A stretch of DNA of 64,000 nt from Stenotrophomonas lactitubi (GTDB lineage Bacteria; Pseudomonadota; Gammaproteobacteria; Xanthomonadales; Xanthomonadaceae): assembly GCF_002803515.1 (NCBI RefSeq), contig NZ_PHQX01000001.1:2852001-2916000 (forward strand), given 5' to 3'. Of the stretch, positions 16,545 to 26,387 are shown in pieces. Under the pieces are notes generated by a model that saw nothing but the letters and a program-made list of their open reading frames with translations, was not told the DNA's origin and made no database searches. Both the position numbers and the translations under genes were made by a program. How positions within the stretch are numbered: the first letter of the stretch is position 1; each line of letters starts with the position of its first letter.

Positions 16545-17339
16545 TCAGTTGATGCTCGAGCCGATCCGCGACGGTTCGAAGCCGTCCTTGCAGAACCAGC
16601 CCTGGCAGTTCAGCCAGATCAGGAATGCCTTGCCACGCAGGTTCTCTTCCGGCAGCAGGCCCCAGAAACGGCCGTCGTCGCTGTTGTCACGATTGTCGCC
16701 CATCACCAGGTACTTGCCAGCCGGCACGGTCCACTGGCCCTGGCCACGCGGATAGTCGGTCTCCAGCACGGTGTGGGTGCGGCCCGGCAGGTGCTCGACC
16801 AGCAGGTTGGCGCCCTCGCCCTGGCCCTTGTGGCCGGCGTAGATGCCCTTGTTGTCGTACTTCAGCGGCTCGCCGTTGAGGATCACGCCGTCGCCTTCGA
16901 ACACCACGGTGTCACCCGGCACGCCGATCACGCGCTTGATGAAGTTCTCGCCCTTGGCCGGGTCGTTGTCGCCATGGCCGGGGAAGTGGAACACCACCAC
17001 GTCACCGCGGGCCGGATCGCCGACCGGCACGAAGCGGGTATTGGTGATCGGCAGGCGCAGGCCATAGGAGAACTTGTTGACCAGGATGAAATCGCCGATC
17101 AGCAGGTTCGGCATCATCGAGCTGGACGGGATCTTGTACGGCTCGGCGATGAAGCTGCGCACGATCAGCACGATCGCCAGCACCGGGAAGAACGCACGCG
17201 AGTAGTCCACCAGCACCGGCTCGGTGTCGAGCAGGCCGGCGCGCTGGGCGCGACGCTTGGCCAGGTACAGCTTGTCGGCCAGCAGGATCAGGCCGGAGGC
17301 CAGGGTCAGCACGACCAGGAGGATCTCAAACAGTTTCAT
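16545..17339 (-). CDS. lepB: Signal peptidase I
   Basis: A 264-residue inner-membrane serine protease that cleaves signal peptides of secreted proteins. Two N-terminal membrane segments are followed by the nucleophile in PSSSMMPNL, the general-base lysine in FIKRVIGVPGD and box E MGDNRDNSDDGRFWG. It follows lepA by 54 bases, the widely conserved lepA-lepB arrangement. The C-terminus has a CQGWFCKDGF cysteine pair. Start ATG at 17339 gives the family-typical MKLFEILL. Confidence 0.97.
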   Translation of the reverse strand: MKLFEILLVVLTLASGLILLADKLYLAKRRAQRAGLLDTEPVLVDYSRAFFPVLAIVLIVRSFIAEPYKIPSSSMMPNLLIGDFILVNKFSYGLRLPITNTRFVPVGDPARGDVVVFHFPGHGDNDPAKGENFIKRVIGVPGDTVVFEGDGVILNGEPLKYDNKGIYAGHKGQGEGANLLVEHLPGRTHTVLETDYPRGQGQWTVPAGKYLVMGDNRDNSDDGRFWGLLPEENLRGKAFLIWLNCQGWFCKDGFEPSRIGSSIN

Positions 17340-17393
17340 TCAGGGTCCTTTGCAACGTCACCGGACGATCGGCCCGAAGGCCGGTTTCGGGGC

Positions 17394-19202
17394 TTATTTG
17401 TTGTCCATCTGCAGCACGGCCAGGAAGGCTTCCTGCGGAATTTCCACGCGGCCGACCTGCTTCATGCGCTTCTTGCCTTCCTTCTGCTTTTCCAGAAGCT
17501 TCTTCTTGCGCGAAACGTCGCCACCATAGCACTTGGCCAGAACGTTCTTGCGCATGGCCTTGACCGTGGTGCGCGAGATGATCTGCGAGCCGACGGCGGC
17601 CTGGATGGCGACGTCGAACTGCTGGCGCGGGATCAGGTCCTTCATCTTCTCGCACAGCTCGCGACCACGACGATCGGCATGGCTGCGGTGCACGATCAGC
17701 GAAAGCGCATCGACCTTGTCACCATTGATCAGCACGTCCACGCGCACGAACGGGCCGGCATCGAAACGCACGAAGTGGTAGTCCAGCGAGGCATAGCCAC
17801 GGCTGACCGACTTCAGCTTGTCGAAGAAGTCCAGCACCACTTCGGCCATCGGCAGCTCGTAGCTGATCTGCACCTGGCTGCCCAGGTAGTTGATGCCGAT
17901 CTGGCTGCCGCGCTTTTCTTCGCACAGCTTGATGATGTTGCCGATGTACTCCTCGGGGGTGAGCACGTTGGCGCGGATGATCGGCTCGCGGATCTCCTGC
18001 ACATGGTTCAACGGCGGCAGCTTGGCCGGGTTGTCCATGTTGATGATCGTGCCGTCGGTCTTCAGGACTTCATACACCACCGTCGGCGCGGTGCTGATCA
18101 GGTCCAGGTTGTATTCGCGTTCCAGGCGTTCCTGCACGATTTCCATGTGCAGCATGCCGAGGAAGCCGCAGCGGAAACCGAAGCCCATCGCTTCGGAGCT
18201 TTCCGGCTCGAAGCGCAGCGCGGCATCATTCAGGCGCAGCTTGTCCAGCGCTTCGCGCAGGTCAGGGTAATCCTCGGCATCGACCGGGAACAGGCCGGCG
18301 AACACGCGCGGCTGCATTTCCTGGAAGCCCGGCAGCGGCTTCGGCGCCGGATCGGCAGCGAGGGTGAGGGTGTCACCGACGGGTGCGCCATGCACGTCCT
18401 TGATGCTGGCAGTGACCCAGCCCACTTCGCCCGCACGCAGTGCCGGCAGCACCTTGCGCTTCGGGGTGAACACACCGACGTTGTCGACCTGGTGGTTGCG
18501 GCCGGTGGACATCACCTGCAGCTTGTCGCCGGCCTTGATCTCGCCCTGCATCACGCGCACCAGCGAGACCACGCCCAGGTAGTTGTCGAACCACGAGTCG
18601 ATGATCAGCGCCTGCAGCTTGTCGGTATCACGCGGCACCGGCGCCGGAATGCGATGCACGATCGCTTCCAGCACGTCGACCACGTTCAGGCCGGTCTTGG
18701 CACTGACCGGGACTGCGTCGCTGGCATCGATGCCGATCACGGCCTCGATCTCGGCCTTGGCACGCTCGATATCGGCGGTGGGCAGGTCGATCTTGTTGAT
18801 CACCGGCACCACTTCCAGCCCCTGCTCCACCGCGGTGTAGCAGTTGGCCACCGACTGCGCCTCCACACCCTGCGCTGCATCGACCACCAGCAGCGCGCCC
18901 TCGCAGGCGGCCAGCGAGCGGCTGACTTCATAGGAGAAGTCGACGTGGCCGGGGGTGTCGATGAAGTTCAGATGGTAGGTCTGGCCGTCCTTCGCCACGT
19001 ACGGCAGCGACACCGACTGCGCCTTGATCGTGATGCCACGCTCGCGCTCGATCGGGTTGGAGTCGAGCACCTGCGCTTCCATCTCGCGGGCCTGGAGGCC
19101 GCCACAGAGCTGGATGATGCGGTCGGCCAGCGTGGACTTGCCGTGGTCGACGTGGGCGATGATGGAGAAGTTGCGGATGTTCCGCATCGAATCAGAGGAC
19201 AT
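17394..19202 (-). CDS. lepA: Elongation factor 4 (LepA)
   Basis: A 602-residue translational GTPase associated with ribosome biogenesis and back-translocation. The G domain has AHVDHGKST (G1), DTPGHVDF (G3) and NKIDLP (G4), followed by the EF-G-like domains and the LepA-specific C-terminal domain ending VLQMDNK. Two starts are possible: the ATG giving [13 protein letters not shown] and an ATG five codons later; neither has a strong ribosome binding site. It heads the lepA-to-recO block; upstream lies the mucD terminator region. Confidence 0.97.
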   Translation of the reverse strand: MSSDSMRNIRNFSIIAHVDHGKSTLADRIIQLCGGLQAREMEAQVLDSNPIERERGITIKAQSVSLPYVAKDGQTYHLNFIDTPGHVDFSYEVSRSLAACEGALLVVDAAQGVEAQSVANCYTAVEQGLEVVPVINKIDLPTADIERAKAEIEAVIGIDASDAVPVSAKTGLNVVDVLEAIVHRIPAPVPRDTDKLQALIIDSWFDNYLGVVSLVRVMQGEIKAGDKLQVMSTGRNHQVDNVGVFTPKRKVLPALRAGEVGWVTASIKDVHGAPVGDTLTLAADPAPKPLPGFQEMQPRVFAGLFPVDAEDYPDLREALDKLRLNDAALRFEPESSEAMGFGFRCGFLGMLHMEIVQERLEREYNLDLISTAPTVVYEVLKTDGTIINMDNPAKLPPLNHVQEIREPIIRANVLTPEEYIGNIIKLCEEKRGSQIGINYLGSQVQISYELPMAEVVLDFFDKLKSVSRGYASLDYHFVRFDAGPFVRVDVLINGDKVDALSLIVHRSHADRRGRELCEKMKDLIPRQQFDVAIQAAVGSQIISRTTVKAMRKNVLAKCYGGDVSRKKKLLEKQKEGKKRMKQVGRVEIPQEAFLAVLQMDNK

Positions 19203-19305
19203 AGAGAGGTGGCGGCGGCGCGCGGCGTCGTCAGGGTAACGGTCGATTATCGCACGCCCGGAGGGTGGCCGCGTGGTTGGCCTGGCCGGACCGCCCCCGG
19301 AATGG

Positions 19306-19333
19306 CCGAAGCCCCGCCGGGGCGGGGCTTCGG
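19306..19333 (-). terminator. Probable terminator after mucD
   Basis: CCGAAGCCCCGCC-GG-GGCGGGGCTTCGG is a perfect 13-bp hairpin 40 bases after the mucD stop. There is no clear T run on the minus strand, so it may act with the adjacent hairpin GGCCGCC-ATGAA-GGCGGCC or only attenuate read-through into lepA. Confidence 0.6.
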
Positions 19334-19372
19334 GGATACCACAAGGGCCGCCATGAAGGCGGCCATCCGTTG

Positions 19373-20911
19373 TTACGGGCCGGCCTTGACCGCCACAAAG
19401 GCGCTGTTGCCGCTGCCGGTACGGACCAGCAGCATGACCACGTCGCCCTTCTTGTACCCGGACAGTGCACGGTTCAGGCTTTCCACGCTGCCGACCGGGG
19501 TGCTTGCCACCTGCAGGATCACCATGCCGCCGGACAGGCCGGCATCACGGGCGCCTTCGCCCTTCACTGCGGTGATGCGGACACCTTCGCCCGCCTCAAG
19601 ACCCAGCTGCTTGCGCTGCGGCGCGGTCAGATCGGCAACCTCCAGCCCCAGCAGGGCATTGGCACCGGTCTGCGGAGCGGCCGTGTCATTGCCTGCGGAC
19701 AGGCTGCGGGCATTGCCCTGCGCATCCTCGGCCAAAGCGGTCAGGGTCGCGCTCAGGTCACGCGGCTTGCCGTCGCGGATCACGCCCAGGGTGACGCGGC
19801 TGCCCGGCGCCATCGCACCGATCAGCGGCGGCAGGTCAGACCAGCTGTTGACCGGCGCACCGTTCACCGTGCGGATGACGTCTCCGATCTTGACCCCGGC
19901 CTTGGCCGCAGCGCTGTCCGGCACGATCTGGTTGACCAGCGCGCCGCGGCTGTCGGGCAGGCCCATCGCCTGTGCCTTCAGGCCGTCGATTTCCTGGACC
20001 ACCGCGCCGAGCTGGCCACGGGTGACCTTGCCGGTCTTCTTGATCTGCTCGACCGCGCTCATCGCCAGGTCGATCGGGATCGCGAAGCTGATACCCATGT
20101 AGCCACCCGAGGCCGAGAAGATCTGCGAATTGATGCCGACCACTTCACCGCGGGTGTTCAGCAGCGGGCCGCCGGAATTGCCCTGGTTGATCGCCACGTC
20201 GGTCTGGATGAACGGCACATAGCGCTGGTCCGGCCCACCGGTGTTGCGGCCGAGGGCACTGACCACGCCGGCGGTAACCGAGTGGTCCAGCCCGAACGGC
20301 GAGCCGATCGCGACAACCCACTGACCGGGCTTCAGGCTGTTGGAATCACCCACGCGCACGGTCGGCAGGTTCTTGCCGTCGATCTTCAGCAGGGCCACGT
20401 CGTACTGCTGGTCGCTGCCGACCACCTTGGCGGTGAACTCGCGACGATCGCCGAGCTTGACCTTCACTTCACTGGCGTCGGCGACCACGTGGTAATTGGT
20501 CAGCACGTAGCCGTCAGGCGAAATGATGAAGCCCGAGCCCATGCCGCGGCCCTTGATGCTGGGTCCACCGTCCTGGCCACCGGGCCCCTGCCCCGGCATC
20601 GGGAAATCCGGGCCGAAGAAGCGGCGGAAGAACTCGGGCATCTCGTCATCACCCGGGCCCATGCCGCCCCGTGCCTGGCGGTTGCTGCGGACGATGGTGG
20701 TGTCGACGTTGACCACACCGGGGCCGACCTGTTCCACCAGATTGGTGAAATCAGGCAGACCGCTGACCAACGGTTGCGCCGGTGCGCGGGGCGCCGCAGC
20801 AGCGGCTGCGGCCTGCGGCTGGGCGGCAGGCGCCGCCGGTTGGGCGCAGGCCACCAGCGGCAGGGTCAGGGCGAACAGGCCAATGGCATGTGTGCGCAGT
20901 CGGGGAGTCAT
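19373..20911 (-). CDS. mucD: DegP/MucD-type periplasmic serine protease
   Basis: A 512-residue HtrA-family protease/chaperone for misfolded envelope proteins. The catalytic triad is visible as NYHVVAD (His), YDVALLKID (Asp) and GNSGGPL (Ser), followed by two PDZ domains. The N-terminus [10 protein letters not shown] resembles a lipobox, so it may be a lipoprotein rather than a free periplasmic enzyme. GGAGG lies 10 bases before the ATG. It is the third gene of rpoE-rseA-mucD, the standard arrangement in which the protease serves the sigma-E envelope stress response. Confidence 0.95.
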   Translation of the reverse strand: MTPRLRTHAIGLFALTLPLVACAQPAAPAAQPQAAAAAAAPRAPAQPLVSGLPDFTNLVEQVGPGVVNVDTTIVRSNRQARGGMGPGDDEMPEFFRRFFGPDFPMPGQGPGGQDGGPSIKGRGMGSGFIISPDGYVLTNYHVVADASEVKVKLGDRREFTAKVVGSDQQYDVALLKIDGKNLPTVRVGDSNSLKPGQWVVAIGSPFGLDHSVTAGVVSALGRNTGGPDQRYVPFIQTDVAINQGNSGGPLLNTRGEVVGINSQIFSASGGYMGISFAIPIDLAMSAVEQIKKTGKVTRGQLGAVVQEIDGLKAQAMGLPDSRGALVNQIVPDSAAAKAGVKIGDVIRTVNGAPVNSWSDLPPLIGAMAPGSRVTLGVIRDGKPRDLSATLTALAEDAQGNARSLSAGNDTAAPQTGANALLGLEVADLTAPQRKQLGLEAGEGVRITAVKGEGARDAGLSGGMVILQVASTPVGSVESLNRALSGYKKGDVVMLLVRTGSGNSAFVAVKAGP

Positions 20912-20987
20912 CGGACGGCAACCTCCGGGTCGGATGGAAAGGGAAAGAAGCGCCCCGCCGACGGCGGGGCGTGGGACGGCACCCGGC

Positions 20988-21863
20988 TCAGTCGCGCGGG
21001 CGCTGCGACGCCGGCAGGTCGTCCTGCAGGCGTGGCTCGAATGGATAGAACGCGGCGCCACCGGCATGGGCCGGGAAGCTGGCATTGAGAGCGCCACCGG
21101 CGGCGGGCGCCAGGCTGGAACGCGGCCACGGCCGTGCCTGCAAGCTGCCGACCTCGCCAAATGGCAGGTTGCGCGCGCTACTGGCGGGCACGGTCGGGGT
21201 CAGCGGCGCCTGGCTGGCGACCGCGCGCAGCGGTGCGTCATCGCGCTGGGCCACGCGTGCGGCCTGCTGGCTGCGGGTGGCGCTGGCGCGGCGCGCGTCC
21301 TGGCGACGGCTGGCCGCTGCCATGGCCACCGCCGGCACGCTGGCCACGGCCATCGCGGCAGTGTCCACCGACGCCTCGGTGACAGCCGCAGGCTGCCCGG
21401 ATGCCGGCGGCAACTGCGCCTGGCTGGCGATCACCTGCGGTGCGGAGACATCGACGGGCGGCGCCTCCTGCAGCTTTTCGCGCCCTACGAACAGCGCCAC
21501 GGCGGCAACCGAAGCCGCCAGTGCGCCGCCACCCCAGGCACGCCAACCACTGCGGCGGGCCTGACGCTTCGGCTCGGCCTGCGGCGTAGGCTCGGCGGCG
21601 ATGGCGGCAGCCACGGCGGCACTGAAACCGGCCGGTGCCAGCAGTGACGCCTGCCCACGCATGACGTCACCCAGCAGCTGCCAGCGTTCCTGGCAGCCAG
21701 CCAGTTCCGGATCATGTTCCATGCGGCGCACCAGGAAGCGCGCCTCGTCTGCCCCCAGCTCACCGTCGACCAGCGCCGACAACTGCTGGCGATGGCGTTC
21801 GTCCAGGCGTTGCCCGGCGGGAGACTGGTGGTTGTGCGATTCGTTGTTCGGAATGCGGGTCAT
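20988..21863 (-). CDS. rseA: Sigma-E anti-sigma factor (RseA/MucA-like)
   Basis: A 291-residue single-pass membrane protein. The N-terminal cytoplasmic domain (LSALVDGELGADEARFLVRRM) is the anti-sigma fold that binds RpoE; a membrane segment follows (GGGALAASVAAVALFV), then a long alanine-, proline- and arginine-rich periplasmic part of low complexity. The periplasmic part shows little resemblance to MucA, as is usual in Xanthomonadaceae. The ATG overlaps the rpoE stop (ATGA), so sigma and anti-sigma are made in a coupled way. Confidence 0.9.
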   Translation of the reverse strand: MTRIPNNESHNHQSPAGQRLDERHRQQLSALVDGELGADEARFLVRRMEHDPELAGCQERWQLLGDVMRGQASLLAPAGFSAAVAAAIAAEPTPQAEPKRQARRSGWRAWGGGALAASVAAVALFVGREKLQEAPPVDVSAPQVIASQAQLPPASGQPAAVTEASVDTAAMAVASVPAVAMAAASRRQDARRASATRSQQAARVAQRDDAPLRAVASQAPLTPTVPASSARNLPFGEVGSLQARPWPRSSLAPAAGGALNASFPAHAGGAAFYPFEPRLQDDLPASQRPRD

Positions 21864-22480
21864 ATACGGCTCTTCTCGCGGGTGGCGCTGCCGATGTCCA
21901 ACAGCGGCCGGAGTTCGGTGTCGATCGCCTCGCGCGCCCGGAAGATCCGTGAACGCACGGTGCCGATCGGGCACCCCATCTTCTGCGCGATTTCCTCGTA
22001 GCTCAGGCCTTCCACCTCGCGCAGGGTGATCGCTGACCGGAGTTCTTCCGGCAGCGCATTGACGGCCTTCATCACCGTCTGTTCCAGTTCCTGGCGCATC
22101 AACTCGCGCTCGGGCGTGTCGGTGTCGCGCAGGCGTGTTCCGCTGTCGAACTGCTCGGCGTCACCGATGTCGATGTCATCGGTCGGCGGGCGGCGATTGT
22201 GCGAAGCCAGATGATTTTTGGCGGTATTCACGGCGATCCGATGCAACCAGGTTGAGAACTGGGCGTCGCCACGGAAGCTTCCAATCGCACGGTAAGCACG
22301 GATGAAAGTGTCCTGGGCCACGTCCTGACATTCACTCCAGTCGGCGATGTAGCGACCGACCAGGGCCACGACCCGATGCTGGTACTTGCGCACCAGGACA
22401 TCGAAGGCGGCACTCTCGCCGTGCTGCACGCGCCGGACCAGTTCCAGATCCAGCTCCTGTGGTGTATCAACATCGGCCAT
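21860..22480 (-). CDS. rpoE: RNA polymerase sigma-E factor
   Basis: A 206-residue ECF sigma factor controlling envelope stress genes. Region 2 is FDVLVRKYQHRVVALVGRY and QDVAQDTFIRAYRAI; region 4 is ALPEELRSAITLREVEGLSYEEIAQKMG. The ATG at 22480 is preferred over a GTG four codons upstream because it gives the family start (MADVDTPQELDLELV) and because AGGAG lies 11 bases upstream. A sigma-E-type promoter lies about 40 bases upstream, so the operon probably activates itself. It heads rpoE-rseA-mucD. Confidence 0.97.
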   Translation of the reverse strand: MADVDTPQELDLELVRRVQHGESAAFDVLVRKYQHRVVALVGRYIADWSECQDVAQDTFIRAYRAIGSFRGDAQFSTWLHRIAVNTAKNHLASHNRRPPTDDIDIGDAEQFDSGTRLRDTDTPERELMRQELEQTVMKAVNALPEELRSAITLREVEGLSYEEIAQKMGCPIGTVRSRIFRAREAIDTELRPLLDIGSATREKSRI

Positions 22481-22520
22481 GAGGGGCCGCACTCCTGTCA
22501 GCCCAACCGACGTCGGGCAA

Positions 22521-22548
22521 TGAGACTGCCAATCCCGGGAAAAGTTCA
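22521..22548 (-). promoter_or_regulatory. Sigma-E-type promoter of rpoE
   Basis: On the minus strand TGAACTT (22548-22542), a 16-base spacer and TCTCA (22525-22521) closely match the ECF sigma-E consensus GGAACTT-N16/17-TCTGA. Transcription would start about 34 bases before the rpoE ATG. Confidence 0.7.
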
Positions 22549-22715
22549 GTCGCCGATCACCTGGCGCCGCACCAGCTTTTAACCACCGTTCCGTTAACGT
22601 TCCGGTCCAAGGCCTGCGATCCGGGGCGCCACACCCCTGCTATTGGGATTTGACGCGGGGGAAACAACCTCTGGATCATAGCCCCCTTCTCCATACACAA
22701 CCGGATGGAACGTCC

Positions 22716-24779
22716 ATGCTCTCAAGCTTCGATGGTCTCCGCTTCAGCCACTGGCACCCCGAGATCCGCGACGATGGCGTGGTGGTCCTCTCCCTTGATC
22801 GTCAGGACAGCAGTGTCAACGCAATGTCGCAGGATGTCCTGCTGGAGCTGGGCGATCTGCTTGAGCGCATCGCCATGGACCCGCCCAAGGGCGTGGTGAT
22901 CCAGTCGATCAAGAAGGCAGGCTTCATCGCCGGCGCCGACCTGAAGGAATTCCAGGAATTCGATCGCCGCGGCACCGTCAACGATGCCATCCGCCGTGGC
23001 CAGTCGACCTACCAGAAGCTGGCCGAACTGCCCTGCCCGACCGTGGCCGCCATCCATGGCCATTGCCTGGGCGGCGGCACCGAGCTGGCCCTGGCCTGCC
23101 GCTACCGCGTCGCGTCCAATGACAGCTCCACCCGCATCGGGCTGCCGGAAACCCAGCTGGGCATCTTCCCGGGCTGGGGTGGCAGCGCGCGCCTGCCGCA
23201 GCTGGTGGGCGCGCCCGCTGCGATGGACATGATGCTGACCGGACGCACGCTGTCGGCCTCGGCCGCACGCGGCATCGGCCTGGTCGACAAGGTGGTGGCA
23301 CCGGCCGTAGTACTCGACACTGCCGTGGCGCTGGCCTTGTCCGGCACCACCCGCCCGTTCAAGCAGCGCGCGACGGCGTGGGCGACCAATACCTGGCTTG
23401 CACGCCAGCTGCTGGCGCCGCAGATGGTCAAGCAGGTTGCGCGCAAGGCGAAGAAGGACCAGTACCCGGCGCCGTATGCGTTGATCAGCACCTGGCAGCG
23501 CAGCGGCGGCAAGCCGGTGCAGGCACGCCTGGACGCCGAACGACGCGCGGTGGTGAAGCTGGCCAGCACGCCGACCGCACGCAACCTGATCCGCATCTTC
23601 TTCCTCACCGAACGCCTGAAGGGCCTGGGTGGTGGTGATTCCGGCATCCGCCACGTGCACGTGGTCGGTGCCGGCGTGATGGGCGGTGACATCGCAGCGT
23701 GGGCGGCCTACAAGGGCTTCGACGTGACCCTGCAGGACCGCGAGCAGCGCTTCATCGACCCTGCCATGGAACGCGCGCAGGCACTGTTTGCCAAGAAGGT
23801 GCGCGACGAGAGCAAGCGCCCGGCCGTAGCCGCGCGCCTGCGTGCGGACCTGGAAGGCAACGGCGTGGCGCAGGCCGATCTGGTGATCGAGGCGATCATC
23901 GAGAACCCGGAAGCCAAGCGTGCGCTGTACCAGACGCTGGAGCCGAAGATGAAGCTCGACGCGTTGCTGACCACCAACACTTCGTCGATTCCGCTGGTGG
24001 AACTGCGCGATCACATCCAGCGTCCGGCGCAGTTCGCCGGCCTGCATTACTTCAACCCGGTGGCACAGATGCCGCTGGTGGAGATCATCCATCACGACGG
24101 CATGGCCGCTGAGACCGAGCGTCGCCTGGCCGCCTTCTGCAAGGCGCTGGGCAAGTTCCCGGTGCCGGTGGCCGGCACCCCCGGCTTCCTGGTCAACCGC
24201 GTGCTGTTCCCGTACATGCTGGAAGCCGCTACCGCGTATGCCGAAGGCATTCCGGGGCCGGTGATCGACAAGGCGGCGGTGAAGTTCGGCATGCCGATGG
24301 GCCCGATCGAACTGATCGACACCGTGGGCCTGGACGTGGCCGCTGGCGTGGGCAAGGAACTGGCACCGTTCCTGGGCCTGCAGATTCCGGCGGCGCTGCA
24401 GACGGTGGAACCGGACAAGCGCGGCAAGAAGGATGGCCAGGGCATCTACACGTGGGAAAACGGCCGGGCCAAGAAGCCGGACGTGGCGCGCGACTATCAG
24501 GCGCCTGCCGATCTGGAAGATCGCTTGATCCTGCCGCTGTTGAACGAGGCAGTCGCGTGCCTGCACGAGGGCGTGGTCGCCGACGCGGACCTGCTGGATG
24601 CGGGCGTGATCTTCGGTACCGGTTTCGCACCGTTCCGCGGCGGTCCGATCCAGCACATCCGTGCAGTCGGTGCCGATGCACTGGTGGAACGCCTGAAGGC
24701 GTTGCAGCAGCGTCACGGCGACCGTTTCGCACCGCGCCCAGGCTGGAACAACCCGCTCCTGCGCGAACCGGTGGTTTGA
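22716..24779 (+). CDS. Fatty acid oxidation fusion: enoyl-CoA hydratase / 3-hydroxyacyl-CoA dehydrogenase
   Basis: A 687-residue FadB/FadJ-type protein of beta-oxidation. The N-terminal crotonase domain carries HGHCLGGGTELALACRY and GLPETQLGIFPGWGG, which hold the two catalytic glutamates. From about residue 310 the Rossmann domain has VVGAGVMGGDIAAWAA, and HYFNPVAQMPLVE contains the dehydrogenase catalytic histidine; the C-terminal dehydrogenase dimerisation domain follows. Its thiolase partner (FadA) is not adjacent. Start: ATG before LSSFDGLRF with GGA 8 bases upstream. It is divergent from rpoE, and composite repeat B follows it. It could be fadB or fadJ; length fits FadJ slightly better. 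Confidence 0.92.
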   Translation: MLSSFDGLRFSHWHPEIRDDGVVVLSLDRQDSSVNAMSQDVLLELGDLLERIAMDPPKGVVIQSIKKAGFIAGADLKEFQEFDRRGTVNDAIRRGQSTYQKLAELPCPTVAAIHGHCLGGGTELALACRYRVASNDSSTRIGLPETQLGIFPGWGGSARLPQLVGAPAAMDMMLTGRTLSASAARGIGLVDKVVAPAVVLDTAVALALSGTTRPFKQRATAWATNTWLARQLLAPQMVKQVARKAKKDQYPAPYALISTWQRSGGKPVQARLDAERRAVVKLASTPTARNLIRIFFLTERLKGLGGGDSGIRHVHVVGAGVMGGDIAAWAAYKGFDVTLQDREQRFIDPAMERAQALFAKKVRDESKRPAVAARLRADLEGNGVAQADLVIEAIIENPEAKRALYQTLEPKMKLDALLTTNTSSIPLVELRDHIQRPAQFAGLHYFNPVAQMPLVEIIHHDGMAAETERRLAAFCKALGKFPVPVAGTPGFLVNRVLFPYMLEAATAYAEGIPGPVIDKAAVKFGMPMGPIELIDTVGLDVAAGVGKELAPFLGLQIPAALQTVEPDKRGKKDGQGIYTWENGRAKKPDVARDYQAPADLEDRLILPLLNEAVACLHEGVVADADLLDAGVIFGTGFAPFRGGPIQHIRAVGADALVERLKALQQRHGDRFAPRPGWNNPLLREPVV

Positions 24780-24875
24780 TCGGCCGGGCCTGCGGCCCGG
24801 CACCCGCAGAGGCAACAACAACAGCTACAGCAAAAGCCAGGGCCGAAGCGGCTCTGGCTTTTCTGTTTGTTGGGC

Positions 24876-24973
24876 GGGGCGGTGTGGGTTGGCAGGACAC
24901 GCCGTAAACCCATCCATGGGGGCTCGATGGCGCCATCCATGGCGCCAACGGTCCTGCCAACCCACACCGCCCC
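24876..24973 (+). repeat. 52-nt-loop stem-loop B1
   Basis: Arms 24876-24898 and 24951-24973 pair perfectly over 23 bp. Loop 24899-24950 is 52 nt, with inner hairpins CCCATCCATGGG and TGGCGCCATCCATGGCGCCA. Confidence 0.9.
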
Positions 24974-25147
24974 ACCCCTGACAGTTTCCCGGTGACGGTT
25001 CGTGAACTGCGATTGATGGTAGACGTCGACCTTGGTCGACACGCTTGATCCACGCCATGCGTGGATGCGAGCGAAGCGACCAGCGTTTGATTTTGATTTT
25101 CTTTTTTCTTCTCCGTGGCTGGACGGCACACGGAAACTGTCAGAGGT

Positions 25148-25245
25148 CGGGCGGGTGGGTTGCGCAGGGGCGTGAGCCGCATGGATGCGGCGCCCGAGCT
25201 TACAGGGACGTACTTGCAGCGCCCCCTGCGCAACCCACCCGCCCG
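25148..25245 (-). repeat. 52-nt-loop stem-loop B2 (inverted)
   Basis: Arms 25148-25170 and 25223-25245 pair perfectly over 23 bp. Loop 25171-25222 is 52 nt; on the minus strand it is closest to the A2 loop, with inner hairpin GCCGCATCCATGCGGC. Confidence 0.9.
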
Positions 25246-25402
25246 GCCAAGCGCGGCTTCTGCTTTTGCCTTCAGCGACCAACCAACAGCCACGAGGGGC
25301 TGCGCCGTTGGCTGGAACAACCTGTTACCCGAACGGGGAATGTCACCGTCACGACAGCATGCGATGCTGACCGCCTTGATCCCTGCCAGCGAGAACGCCC
25401 GC

Positions 25403-26266
25403 ATGACCACCATCATCGCCCCGCGCGTACACGACATCGGCGGCCTGGAAGTGCGCCGTGCAGTGCCCACCCTGCAGGCCCGCAGCATCGGTTCGTTCGT
25501 GTTCGTCGACCAGATGGGCCCGGCACTCATGCACCCCGGTACGGCCATCGACGTGCGCCCGCATCCGCATATCGGCCTGGCCACCGTCACCTATCTGTGG
25601 TCGGGCGCCATCGGCCACCGCGACACGCTGGGTTCGGACCAGGTGATCCGCCCCGGCGACGTCAACTGGATGACCGCCGGCCGTGGCATCGCCCATTCCG
25701 AGCGCACGCCACAACTGGACCGCGACCATGACAACCCGATCCACGGCATGCAGACCTGGGTAGCGTTGCCGAAGTCGCATGAGGAAATCGAACCGGCGTT
25801 CTACCACCATGCGGCTGCCACCCTGCCCGAGCAGCGTCGCAACGGCGCCTGGCTGCGGGTGATCGCCGGACGCGCCTACGGCGAGGAGTCGCCGGTCAAG
25901 GTGTTCGCCGATACGCTCAACGTGGCGATCGACCTCGACCCGGATGCAGAGATCGACATCGATGATGGTCACCGCGAGCGTGCGCTGTACATCCTCGAGG
26001 GCGAAGCGCAGCTGGATGGCGTGGACATTCCGGCCCAGCACCTGGTGATTCCCGAAGCCGGGGCGCGCGGCCGCCTGCGCGCGAAGACGCCGGTGAAGGC
26101 GATGCTGTTCGGTGGCGAGCCGCTGGATGGCCCGCGCCATCTGTGGTGGAACTTCGTTTCCAGTTCGAAGGAACGTATCGAGCAGGCCAAGCACGACTGG
26201 GAAGCCGGGCGTTTCGGCACCATTCCCGGCGACGACAAGGAATTCATTCCCCTGCCCGAGCATTGA
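25403..26266 (+). CDS. Pirin family protein (first of two)
   Basis: A 287-residue bicupin. The iron-binding motif RPHPHIGLATVTYL and the second metal segment GRGIAHSE are intact, as in bacterial pirins; some of these are quercetin dioxygenases and others regulate pyruvate metabolism, and the reaction here is not known. The ATG before TTIIAPRVHDIGG was chosen on family resemblance; another ATG lies 13 codons upstream. It is separated from aqpZ by 121 bases containing a Clp-type site. The second pirin at 27847 is only distantly similar, so this is not a recent duplication. Confidence 0.9.
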   Translation: MTTIIAPRVHDIGGLEVRRAVPTLQARSIGSFVFVDQMGPALMHPGTAIDVRPHPHIGLATVTYLWSGAIGHRDTLGSDQVIRPGDVNWMTAGRGIAHSERTPQLDRDHDNPIHGMQTWVALPKSHEEIEPAFYHHAAATLPEQRRNGAWLRVIAGRAYGEESPVKVFADTLNVAIDLDPDAEIDIDDGHRERALYILEGEAQLDGVDIPAQHLVIPEAGARGRLRAKTPVKAMLFGGEPLDGPRHLWWNFVSSSKERIEQAKHDWEAGRFGTIPGDDKEFIPLPEH

Positions 26267-26344
26267 GCATCGCGTGTTGCACACATCCGAGGGTGTATCC
26301 CTGCACCCGGCGTTGACGCTACAGTCACCCGCTGATCACTGAAA

Positions 26345-26360
26345 TGTGACATAAATCACA
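26345..26360. promoter_or_regulatory. Clp/CRP-type binding site before aqpZ
   Basis: TGTGACATAAATCACA is a perfect TGTGA-N6-TCACA palindrome. In Xanthomonadaceae this is the site of Clp, a CRP homologue that responds to cyclic di-GMP. It ends 27 bases before the aqpZ ATG, so a bound protein would lie at or after the promoter and may repress, unless the promoter is unusual. Confidence 0.75.
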
Positions 26361-26387
26361 CTTTCGACCGTCAAAGGAGTGCAACAC

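Larger units (their letters stand above)
24781..25275. repeat. Composite mirrored repeat B
   Basis: Begins two bases after the FadB/J-type stop. In order: hairpin GCCGGGCCTGCGGCCCGGC (24783-24801), CACCCGCAGAGGC, a CAACAACAACAGC tract, stem-loop B1, CTGACAGTTTCCC, a GTAG-headed hairpin (25019-25040), ATCCACGCCATGCGTGGAT (25048-25066), GGAAACTGTCAG, inverted stem-loop B2 and a degenerate right flank. The outer right hairpin is less clear than in A, C and D. Region 25276-25402 shows only a weak hairpin and the upstream region of the pirin gene. Confidence 0.8.

Noticed and set aside
16494..20102. 1202-codon open frame on the + strand across lepB, lepA and mucD
   Set aside because: It is antisense to three clear genes and arises from GC-rich third positions; its translation is histidine/glutamine/aspartate-rich without domains.
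22722..24821. 699-codon open frame on the minus strand across the FadB/J-type gene
   Set aside because: Antisense shadow of a well-supported gene with codon bias reflected in the opposite strand.
24781..25275. Insertion sequence or MITE of a standard family
   Set aside because: No transposase and no visible target-site duplication; the terminal inverted repeats are private to each copy, unlike MITEs with shared ends. A non-standard mobile origin is still possible and is discussed in the findings.
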